Origin: Spirochaetales bacterium
GTDB taxonomy: Bacteria; Spirochaetota; Spirochaetia; Treponematales; UBA12059
NCBI GenBank assembly: GCA_004525355.1
Contig: SPCK01000051.1
Span: 1 to 9,921, forward strand
Reading direction: 5' to 3'
Length of the DNA: 9,921 bases
Shown: positions 1-5,646 of the stretch, in pieces
Numbering within the stretch: the first letter of the stretch is position 1
How the letters are laid out: each line of letters begins with the position of its first letter
Made by a program: the position numbers and the translations under genes
The notes under the pieces: generated by a model
Told to the model about the DNA's origin: nothing
Databases searched by the model: none
The model's input: only the letters and a program-made list of their open reading frames with translations

Positions 1-602
1 CCAGCTTCTTCAACCATACCCAGGCGCAAATAGGACCAGCCCAGGGAATCGGCATAGGCGGGATTCCCTGGATCGGCATCCAATGCCTTGCGACAGAGGC
101 TGACCGCTCGGCTGAGATCCCGGTCCGCGCATGCCAACAGATATCCGTAGCCATTGATCGCGTTGATGTTCTCGGGATCCAGGTCGAGCGCCTTGGCATA
201 CCATTCCAGCGCTTCCTCAAGTCGCCCCTGCGCCCAGCTGGCGAAACCCAGTGACGCATAGACCTGAGGACTTTCGCGTTTTGCCGCGACGAGCTTCTTC
301 AGTTCGTATTCCGCCAGTTTTGATCGACCCGTAATGCTGTAAATGTAGGCCAAGGTCAGGCGGCACTGATCGGAACGGGCGTTTTCAAAGCCTGCGGTTA
401 CGACTTGTTCCAGGTACAGCAGCGCTTCGTCATATTTTGCCAGACGCACATAGCACAAGCCCATGATGTAGGCAAGCTCCAGGTAATCCTTTTCGTCGAA
501 GGAAGCATCGGCAAGAGTAAGAATGGCAGCTTCGTAGTCTCCGACACGATACTCTGCCAAGGCCTTGGTTATGGCGGCTTCGCCGCTCATGGAGTGTTTC
601 AA
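1..602 (-). CDS. TPR-repeat protein, 3' end outside the window
   Basis: Tetratricopeptide-repeat protein; 200 codons are visible and the C-terminus lies beyond position 1. Five repeats and part of a sixth can be aligned, at about residues 10-34, 40-74, 77-111, 112-145, 146-180 and 181-200. They show the usual A/G/Y spacing and the A-L-x-L-D-P-E-N type of ending (DPEN near 145, DPGN near 180). No signal peptide or membrane helix is seen, so it is probably a cytoplasmic protein-protein scaffold; its partner cannot be told. I place the start at TTG 602-600, not at the first ATG (590-588). TTG has GGAGG at 614-610, 7 nt upstream, and forms a TTGA overlap with the surE stop codon (TGA 601-599). 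The ATG has no ribosome site. It is the last visible gene of the galactokinase-like/surE operon. The TPR call is firm; the role is unknown. Confidence 0.88.
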   Translation of the reverse strand, partial: MKHSMSGEAAITKALAEYRVGDYEAAILTLADASFDEKDYLELAYIMGLCYVRLAKYDEALLYLEQVVTAGFENARSDQCRLTLAYIYSITGRSKLAEYELKKLVAAKRESPQVYASLGFASWAQGRLEEALEWYAKALDLDPENINAINGYGYLLACADRDLSRAVSLCRKALDADPGNPAYADSLGWSYLRLGMVEEA

Positions 603-1354
603 CGTGATGCCTCCGTTGCCCCGTTCCGTGCGATGTGGCTGGCTTCTTCCGACCGCGGATACACAAAAATGCGGGAGATCGAAGCCGCGCCTCGTCCGAC
701 GGCTTGTTCGTCAGAACCCTCAAGCGGTTCCGTTTCCACCCTGCCATCTGTAAAGAAGCAATATGAATGCCCGTCCGGACCTTCGAATACCTTGAGGGTA
801 TCCATGTACACGCGCCTTGATGGCACGCTTTCGACGAATTCATATCGATGATCGTCTTCAGCGTTCGGCGCGTTGATGTTGATGAACAGCTCTGGCGTCC
901 AGAGGCTGATTAGCTCCGGCAGGCGTTCAATCACCGTGGCTGCCAGGGCTCGGTATCGAAACGGCTCCCTGAATTCCGCGAGTGACACCGCGATACCCGG
1001 TATGCCGATCATGGACGCCTGGCGTGCCGCCGCCGCGGTGCCCGAGTAGATCAGGTCGGTACCCAGGTTCGGTCCACGATTGATACCGGAAACCACGATG
1101 TCCGGCTTGAAAGGCAATACTCCGTGACCGGCGAGGATAACGCAATCGGCTGGGGTTCCGGAGCAGGAGTACTCCCGGTCCGCATGCCTACGAACTTTAA
1201 GCGGATTTCGGAGCGTCATGGCGTGGCTTTGGGCGGATCGTTCAGAATCCGGAGCGAAAATCCACACTTCGTGACCCTCATTACGCGCGGCAACCGCCAA
1301 TGCCCTGATGCCGTCGCTGGAGTATCCATCATCGTTCGTAAGCAGAATATTCAT
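599..1354 (-). CDS. surE: 5'/3'-nucleotidase SurE
   Basis: SurE family phosphatase (EC 3.1.3.5), 251 residues, the usual length. It removes phosphate from nucleoside 5'- or 3'-monophosphates with a divalent metal, in the cytoplasm, and is linked to stationary-phase survival and nucleotide salvage in other bacteria. The N-terminus MNILLTNDDGYSSDGIRAL is the family signature. Metal ligands by family comparison are D8, D9, S40 (in ERSAQS) and N92 (in VSGINRGPNLG). The stretch SGTAAAARQA followed by IGIPGIAVSL is also typical. ATG 1354 has GGAG at 1363-1360, 5 nt upstream, and lies 18 nt after the stop of the galactokinase-like gene. Its stop overlaps the TTG start of the TPR gene, so the two are probably translationally coupled. 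All expected active-site residues are present. Confidence 0.96.
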   Translation of the reverse strand: MNILLTNDDGYSSDGIRALAVAARNEGHEVWIFAPDSERSAQSHAMTLRNPLKVRRHADREYSCSGTPADCVILAGHGVLPFKPDIVVSGINRGPNLGTDLIYSGTAAAARQASMIGIPGIAVSLAEFREPFRYRALAATVIERLPELISLWTPELFININAPNAEDDHRYEFVESVPSRRVYMDTLKVFEGPDGHSYCFFTDGRVETEPLEGSDEQAVGRGAASISRIFVYPRSEEASHIARNGATEASR

Positions 1355-1372
1355 TGAAGCTCCATTAATTGC

Positions 1373-2521
1373 TCAACGATCGTCCAGCACATCAGCCGGG
1401 AGCCCCTCCCACGGATCGATCTCCCAGACGATAGGCCTGAATCCGAAAATACGCTCGTATTCCTCGAGGCGCTTGCGATATTCGATCAATGCAATCTCCG
1501 CCAGGAAGGTGATGGTACATCCGCCGAATCCCTTGCCGACCATGCGGCTGGCGAGAACGCCATCGATTTCAAGCGAGCGCTTGACGAGCCAATCAATTTC
1601 CGGGCAGGACACCTCGTAGTTGTTTCTGAGGCTGGCCTGCGATTTGTTGAAAATTCGAGAAAACCCCAGCAGGTCGCCACGCGCAAGCGCGTCACCTGCC
1701 TCCATGGTGCGATCGACTTCTTCCATGAAGAAGGTGCAATGCCTGCGGACGTGCTCGGGCATGACGCCCATGAACTCGTCAAGGTCATCCGTGGAGTAGC
1801 TCCGCAGACCTCGTGTGCCGCCTCCAAGCATGGCCAGACCGCGCGAGCAATCCTCCGTCCGCGCTTTGAGTTCAATGTCAACCGGAGGCCGCGGCACACG
1901 TGAGTCGGTCAACAGCACGGTATAATCGCTCAAGGTGACCGGGATTTGTCGGCATGAACCGTCATTCGCGTCCACCAGGACGAAATGGCCAGCGTGGGCC
2001 CTCAATGCAGCCGCGTACTCGGCATTCTTGATGTCTTTATCGAAATAGGACTTGGCCACCTCGACAGCGGCACTTTCAAGTTCGTGCGGTTCGATGGAAG
2101 CGCCAGCCAGGATCGCGGCGGCTCGTACTGACGCGCACAAGAGCGCGTTCGACGAACCAAGGCCGAGTCCCTGCGGTACGTCGCCGGAAACGGTCACGTT
2201 GTAGCCTCTGGATCCTGTCCGCTCGCCAAAGTATACAGACAAGGCTCCCTTGACATAGTTGGCCCAGCGGTCTTCCCGCTTGTACTTGAGATTTCCCAGA
2301 TTTGTCCGCTTGCGCTCATTGGCGTCCGCCGCAAAGAACCGAAGCGAAGAATCTCGACGACTGCTCATGGCAACTGAAACGGAACGATTGAACGGGAGGC
2401 CCAGATAGACGCCGTTCGAACCGATTGTGTGCTCACCAATCAGGCGTACCACTCCGGGCGCGGAAGTGACAACGTCGGGTGACGCCTCATACTCAATGCG
2501 GTGCAACTGGGTTATGTCCAT
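1373..2521 (-). CDS. Galactokinase-family GHMP kinase with a rewritten sugar pocket
   Basis: GHMP-superfamily small-molecule kinase of galactokinase type, 382 residues (true galactokinases are about 390). The N-terminal block APGVVRLIGEHT (21-32) matches the galactokinase signature APGRVNLIGEHTDYN. The ATP loop is DVPQGLGLGSSNAL (113-126) and the third GHMP motif is RMVGKGFGGCTI (326-337). Key sugar and catalytic residues differ. By alignment, the catalytic Arg of the signature is V24, the Asp of HTD is I33, and the GIMDQ segment with the catalytic Asp reads about KNAEY (164-168), placing Glu167 at the Asp position. E30 and H31 are kept. It should still bind ATP; galactose as substrate is doubtful. 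ATG 2521 has GGAAGG at 2533-2528, 6 nt upstream. It is the first gene of the operon with surE and the TPR gene. Automatic annotation would call it galK; I leave the symbol blank because the active site does not support it. Confidence 0.85.
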   Translation of the reverse strand: MDITQLHRIEYEASPDVVTSAPGVVRLIGEHTIGSNGVYLGLPFNRSVSVAMSSRRDSSLRFFAADANERKRTNLGNLKYKREDRWANYVKGALSVYFGERTGSRGYNVTVSGDVPQGLGLGSSNALLCASVRAAAILAGASIEPHELESAAVEVAKSYFDKDIKNAEYAAALRAHAGHFVLVDANDGSCRQIPVTLSDYTVLLTDSRVPRPPVDIELKARTEDCSRGLAMLGGGTRGLRSYSTDDLDEFMGVMPEHVRRHCTFFMEEVDRTMEAGDALARGDLLGFSRIFNKSQASLRNNYEVSCPEIDWLVKRSLEIDGVLASRMVGKGFGGCTITFLAEIALIEYRKRLEEYERIFGFRPIVWEIDPWEGLPADVLDDR

Positions 2522-2837
2522 AGCGTGCCTTCCGCAACCTTCATATAATATTGGCTATCATACTTCAAAAGCGCCGTACCTTCAATCAAAAACGGCCGGG
2601 CAGTCAGTCATCGACCTGAAAACTTCCGTGAAGGTATAGCGACCTCGCATATGAACTCGAATAACGTGGCAAGAGGCTCCGCAGTTGCCTGCGTTTCGTA
2701 ACAGATATATGAAAGGCTACGCAATTTGCGCATACCTGAGGGCACGCGTGCCGCTACGCGAATAGAGCAAGGAAATGACGGTCGCATCGCTAGTGGCCAA
2801 CAAAACTTGTCTGGCTTTTGAAATTGGCTGACTTTCT
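2522..2837. other. Divergent intergenic region with small palindromes
   Basis: About 315 bp between the minus-strand operon and the plus-strand lipoprotein promoter. No gene is supported. It holds a perfect 12-nt palindrome GGCACGCGTGCC (2741-2752), an inverted repeat CGCAA-T-TTGCG (2720-2730), and GCTACGC repeated in direct orientation (2716-2722 and 2753-2759). These lie about 85-125 bp upstream of the plus-strand -35 box and could be operators for the divergent genes; that is inference only. Confidence 0.4.
2542..2570 (-). promoter_or_regulatory. Possible promoter of the galactokinase-like/surE/TPR operon
   Basis: Upstream of the first gene the minus strand is AT-rich, with candidate -10 hexamers TATATG (2547-2542) and TATTAT (2550-2545), and TTGAAG (2568-2563) or TTTTGA (2570-2565) as a poor -35; TTTTGA to TATATG is spaced 17 nt. 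Neither pair is close to consensus. The position would give a leader of roughly 14 nt containing the GGAAGG ribosome site. Confidence 0.3.
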
Positions 2838-2867
2838 TTGACAACTACGCGATCAGCAGGTTACTAT
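2838..2867 (+). promoter_or_regulatory. Sigma70-type promoter for the lipoprotein/HEAT genes
   Basis: TTGACA (2838-2843) is a perfect -35 box. It is followed after 18 nt by TACTAT (2862-2867), which matches four of six -10 positions. Only six bases (TGCTCT) separate the -10 from ATG 2874, so transcription should begin at or within a base or two of the start codon. The mRNA would then be leaderless. Confidence 0.7.
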
Positions 2868-2873
2868 TGCTCT

Positions 2874-3446
2874 ATGGTGTCGCTTCGTCGACCTGCAACG
2901 CTCACGGTCGCCGGTTCCCTCATGATTCTCATGTTTGCAGCGGCGTGCGTTTCGCTACCTGTCTCACCGTCGAATACTGCTACCGGACAGAACAATGGCA
3001 GCGAACAGCCGGATGCAATCGCCGAGGCCGCTTCGCTGGAAGCAGCGTTCGATCCTGAAACGGTCCCTGAGGAGTTGCGCCAGGAGACCTTCAACGACAT
3101 CAAGTCGTTGATAGAAAAGCTCAACGACATCATTCGGCGAAGGGATTATAATGCCTGGATCGAGTGCCTGACAGAAGAGTACTTGGTTCATTACTCGGAT
3201 CCGGTAATCCTGGCCGAGATTTCACAAGAACCGGTCCTCAAGCGATACGGAATAACCCTCAGGACGCTCCAGGATTACTTCAACAATGTGGTCTTCCCTT
3301 CCCGACAGAATATGCGCATCGATGACATTGAATTCATGGAGCCGGATCGCGTTGAAGCCATCACCGTCAACGCCAAGGAAGAGCGTCTGGTACTTTACAA
3401 TCTCGAGAAAATCGGCGATACATGGAAGATAGGTATCTGGAGGTAG
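2874..3446 (+). CDS. Probable lipoprotein with an NTF2-like domain
   Basis: Protein of 190 residues. The N-terminus MVSLRRPATL plus a hydrophobic stretch ending FAAAC (21-25) looks like a lipoprotein signal, with Cys25 as the lipidated residue; Ala at -3 fits the relaxed lipobox of spirochaetes better than the enterobacterial one. A Ser/Asn/Gln-rich linker follows (about 26-45). The rest has helices (DIKSLIEKLNDIIRRRDY) with the N-A-W-x-x-x-L-T-x-x-Y pattern and ends in beta strands (KEERLVLYNLEKIGDTWKI) typical of NTF2/SnoaL-like cone folds. This is fold recognition by eye, and no catalytic residues are claimed. ATG 2874 is chosen because the in-frame TTG at 2838 lies inside the -35 box. No Shine-Dalgarno site precedes the ATG. 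The stop is 2 nt before the HEAT gene, so the two should be co-expressed and may work together in the envelope. Confidence 0.8.
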   Translation: MVSLRRPATLTVAGSLMILMFAAACVSLPVSPSNTATGQNNGSEQPDAIAEAASLEAAFDPETVPEELRQETFNDIKSLIEKLNDIIRRRDYNAWIECLTEEYLVHYSDPVILAEISQEPVLKRYGITLRTLQDYFNNVVFPSRQNMRIDDIEFMEPDRVEAITVNAKEERLVLYNLEKIGDTWKIGIWR

Positions 3447-3448
3447 TC

Positions 3449-4174
3449 ATGAAACGTAGCCTGGCAGTACTCGTCATCCTCTCCGTCCTTCTTGTTGCGC
3501 CCATCTGGGGCCAGACAAGCGGAGGGGAGCGAACCGTAGAGGAATCGTATCTGCAGGAGTCCCTTGAAACGATGATTATTCGCGAGCAGGCCTACGCGGA
3601 CAGCAAGGACATGAAACTGGTGGCCCTCCAGTATATTCGCCAAGCCATCGATGAAGGCAGGATGAACCCGGAGATAGGCAAGGCACTTCAATATCTCGCC
3701 GCGGAGACATCCATGGTCGTCACCCGGGCCGCCGGCGTCGGCAGAGTGCTCAACAACTATCCGGATGTTCGCAGGGAAGCCTGCCTGCTCCTTGGCGAAT
3801 TCAAGACCCCTGAAGCGAAGGATACCCTGCTCAGGGTATCCTTGTCGGACAATGAACCCATGGTCATAGCCGCGGCGCTTCGTTCGCTGGGCAGGATTGG
3901 CATCAATGACAATGACGACGTGACGCAAGCCATCGCTTTCATCGTGAATCGCTTTGATATCCTCATGCCCGACAACAGCCTCGCGTTTGACAGCCTTGTC
4001 GCCCTCGAAATGCTCGCGGACGCACAGGGCGGCCTCAAGGATCCTTCGGCCATTCGCGCCATCATGCGGATTTCCGATGGAAGTTATATCGCGCCCGTCC
4101 GGCAGAAGGCCAGAGATCTCCTATTAAAACTCCGCCGCATGGATGCTGCTGGAGGCTCTTCGAGCGGCAAGTAG
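3449..4174 (+). CDS. Secreted HEAT-repeat protein
   Basis: Protein of 241 residues. It begins with a classical Sec signal: MKRS, then a hydrophobic core (about 5-18), then PIWGQTS, with likely cleavage near residue 21. No Cys is present at the cleavage site, so it is probably soluble in the periplasm. The mature part is helical, with HEAT-like repeats clearest at about 103-150 (PDVRREACLLLGEF, then TPEAKDTLLRVSL, then EPMVIAAALRSLGRIG). More degenerate helical pairs follow to about residue 229, where LLLKLRR closes the repeat region. The last 12 residues are Gly/Ser-rich. HEAT arrays bind other proteins; there is no enzyme motif. ATG 3449 is preferred over the in-frame ATG 3422 because GGAGG (3439-3443) lies 5 nt before it and the signal peptide then starts correctly. 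The ribosome site sits in the last codons of the lipoprotein gene, giving tight coupling. Confidence 0.85.
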   Translation: MKRSLAVLVILSVLLVAPIWGQTSGGERTVEESYLQESLETMIIREQAYADSKDMKLVALQYIRQAIDEGRMNPEIGKALQYLAAETSMVVTRAAGVGRVLNNYPDVRREACLLLGEFKTPEAKDTLLRVSLSDNEPMVIAAALRSLGRIGINDNDDVTQAIAFIVNRFDILMPDNSLAFDSLVALEMLADAQGGLKDPSAIRAIMRISDGSYIAPVRQKARDLLLKLRRMDAAGGSSSGK

Positions 4175-4370
4175 ACGCTCGGAACGAAACGGGACGCTTT
4201 TGGCAATTCCACGCCGCGCACAGGCGACAATCCGGCTGCCGAACCAGGCTGGGCGGATCGTTTTGTTGCCTGCTCGCTGAAACGCTATGCAATGTCATGA
4301 CGCGAGTGGCGGACCTTTTAAAAATTTAGTATATTTAACTTGATGACACTACGTTATCAAGGAGGTCTGC
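4175..4370. other. Gap between the HEAT gene and the small gene
   Basis: No gene or clear terminator is seen in the 196 bp after the HEAT stop codon, apart from the AT-rich promoter-like patch near 4313-4336. The HEAT transcript might therefore continue into the small gene. Confidence 0.35.
4313..4336 (+). promoter_or_regulatory. Possible promoter of the 51-residue gene
   Basis: A sharply AT-rich patch (CTTTTAAAAATTTAG) leads into TATATT (4330-4335), a fair -10 box, with no good -35 at 17 nt. It would give a leader of about 30 nt carrying the Shine-Dalgarno site of the small gene at 4371. The AT-rich tract could act as an UP-like element. Confidence 0.35.
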
Positions 4371-4526
4371 ATGGATATCAGGGAAATCGGGTCGGAGCCC
4401 GTTCCGCAGGACAGGCCGCCGCCTGCAGACGTCGAGAGACCCAAGGATCCGCAGGGCGCGGAACAACCCCGTGAACCGGCTCCCCCGCCGTCGGATACAG
4501 CAAAGATCTTGGACCTGTACGCTTGA
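4371..4526 (+). CDS. Small proline-rich protein, 51 residues, function unknown
   Basis: Short gene starting with ATG, preceded by AAGGAGG (4359-4365) with a 5-nt spacer, the best ribosome site in the window. The product begins MDIREIGSEP and is hydrophilic, with 12 prolines in 51 residues (PPP at 16-18 and 38-40) and many charged residues. It ends in a more ordered tail, DTAKILDLYA. There is no signal peptide, membrane segment or Cys, so it should be cytoplasmic and largely disordered between two short end motifs. It is followed after 6 nt by a hairpin (4533-4566). I do not recognise a family. A protein is supported by the ribosome site, the AT-rich -10-like patch and an uninterrupted frame whose two ends are non-repetitive. 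Confidence 0.65.
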   Translation: MDIREIGSEPVPQDRPPPADVERPKDPQGAEQPREPAPPPSDTAKILDLYA

Positions 4527-4532
4527 AACAGG

Positions 4533-4566
4533 CTGCTGACAAACCGCGGATGCGGGCTGTCAGCAG
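4533..4566. terminator. Hairpin between converging genes, possible bidirectional terminator
   Basis: Perfect 9-bp arms CTGCTGACA (4533-4541) and TGTCAGCAG (4558-4566) enclose an inner 4-bp stem CCGC/GCGG (4544-4547 and 4552-4555) with a GGAT loop. It sits 6 nt after the small gene and 51 nt after the cyclase stop on the other strand. Neither side has a T-run, so it may stall polymerase or protect RNA 3' ends rather than act as a standard intrinsic terminator. Confidence 0.5.
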
Positions 4567-4617
4567 TACGTAGCTGCGAACGGTGTTGGCGGAGACACCG
4601 ACATTGTCGACACCCTG

Positions 4618-5646
4618 CTAGTACTCCAGCCAGAACATCTCAACTGGACCGGCCCCTTTTACATCGACCCTTCCCCGGGATTCACAGGACAGGCGCCCCT
4701 TGAGCAGGCCGGCCGTGATTGCGGAGACGTTGACACGCATGGGTTCGGATGCTGATTCCAGCCTGCTGGCCAGATTGACTGTATCCCCGAATACATCATA
4801 GATATATCGCCTCGTACCGACGATACCGGCTACAACGCTTCCAGAATGAATTCCAAGCCGCATCATCCATTTCACCGGAGAGTTCACATTCCGGTCAGCC
4901 AGCCAGTCGCGCATGGCCAGAGCGGCCTGGGCGAGCTGCCATGCGTGATCCGGATTGGGTTCCGGCATTCCGCAGACAGCAAAGTACGCGTCCCCGATGG
5001 TCTTGATACGTTCACACCCATACTCGCGGACAATGTTGTCGAATGCACCCACGATATCGTTCAATTCAGCGATAAGTCCTTCCGGCGTCAGTGTTGTCGC
5101 CTGTATTGTAAAATCCACAAGATCGGTAAAAAGCACACTGACGTCCCGGAATGACCTGGGCTCGCTCTTTCCTGTTTCCTTGAGCTCGGCCGCGATTCCC
5201 GATGGCAGGATGGCTTCGAGAAGAATGTCGGCTTTCTCCCGTTCGCGCTCGACGTTTCGCAATGCTTGCCGCAGGCGCAGATGGGTCCCGACGCGGGCCA
5301 CGACTTCTTCTTTCTGAAAAGGCTTGGACACGTAATCGACCGCCCCCGACTGGAATCCGTTGACTTTGTCCTCGATCTGATTGAGAGCCGAGATGAAGAT
5401 TACCGGGATGTCCGCAGTCGCCGGATCATCCTTGAGCCGCCTGATTGTTTCGAAACCGTCCATCCCCGGCATCTTGATGTCGAGTAGGATAAGATCAGGA
5501 TGGGCGCGGGCGGCAACCTGTATGGCGCGCTCGCCGCTCTTTGCCTGAAGGGGATGGAATCCCGCCTGCGTGAGCGTATCGCCGAGCACCTTGAGATTCT
5601 CCTCGATGTCGTCGACTATCAATACCAGTCCGCCATCATCGCCCAT
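4618..5646 (-). CDS. Response regulator-adenylate cyclase (REC plus class III cyclase)
   Basis: 342 residues, cytoplasmic; makes cAMP from ATP under control of a receiver domain. The receiver (about 7-122) has the acidic pair D12/D13, phospho-acceptor D56 (LLDIKMPGMDG), S86 and K108 (SKPF). A helical linker (about 123-163, NVEREREKADILLEAILP) joins it to the cyclase (about 166-342). Metal-binding aspartates are D175 (LFTDLVDFT) and D219 (KTIGDAYF). K215 and D284 (YDVFGDTVN) are the adenine-selecting pair, as opposed to Glu/Cys in guanylate cyclases. N291 and R295 are the transition-state residues. All are present, so the enzyme should be active and ATP-specific. ATG 5646 is chosen because GGAGG precedes it by 5 nt and the receiver then starts normally; the open frame upstream has no such support. 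It overlaps the kinase gene by 11 nt, strong evidence that the kinase is its input. Confidence 0.95.
   Translation of the reverse strand: MGDDGGLVLIVDDIEENLKVLGDTLTQAGFHPLQAKSGERAIQVAARAHPDLILLDIKMPGMDGFETIRRLKDDPATADIPVIFISALNQIEDKVNGFQSGAVDYVSKPFQKEEVVARVGTHLRLRQALRNVEREREKADILLEAILPSGIAAELKETGKSEPRSFRDVSVLFTDLVDFTIQATTLTPEGLIAELNDIVGAFDNIVREYGCERIKTIGDAYFAVCGMPEPNPDHAWQLAQAALAMRDWLADRNVNSPVKWMMRLGIHSGSVVAGIVGTRRYIYDVFGDTVNLASRLESASEPMRVNVSAITAGLLKGRLSCESRGRVDVKGAGPVEMFWLEY

Noticed and set aside
405..851. Plus-strand open frame of 148 codons across the TPR/surE junction
   Set aside because: Antisense to two well-supported genes, no ribosome site, and a low-complexity translation without domain features.
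2521..2546. Ten-codon upstream frame (ATG AAG GTT GCG...) overlapping the galactokinase-like start in another frame
   Set aside because: Its ATG overlaps the candidate -10 region, has no ribosome site, and is short enough to be chance.
2608..2844. Minus-strand 78-codon frame in the divergent intergenic region
   Set aside because: TTG start inside the opposite promoter, no ribosome site, no recognisable motif.
2838..2873. Twelve-codon N-terminal extension of the lipoprotein from TTG 2838
   Set aside because: The TTG is part of the -35 box TTGACA, so it would not be transcribed from that promoter, and the extension disrupts the lipoprotein signal.
3422..3448. Start of the HEAT gene at ATG 3422
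   Set aside because: No ribosome site, and it places charged residues ahead of the signal peptide; ATG 3449 has GGAGG at 5 nt.
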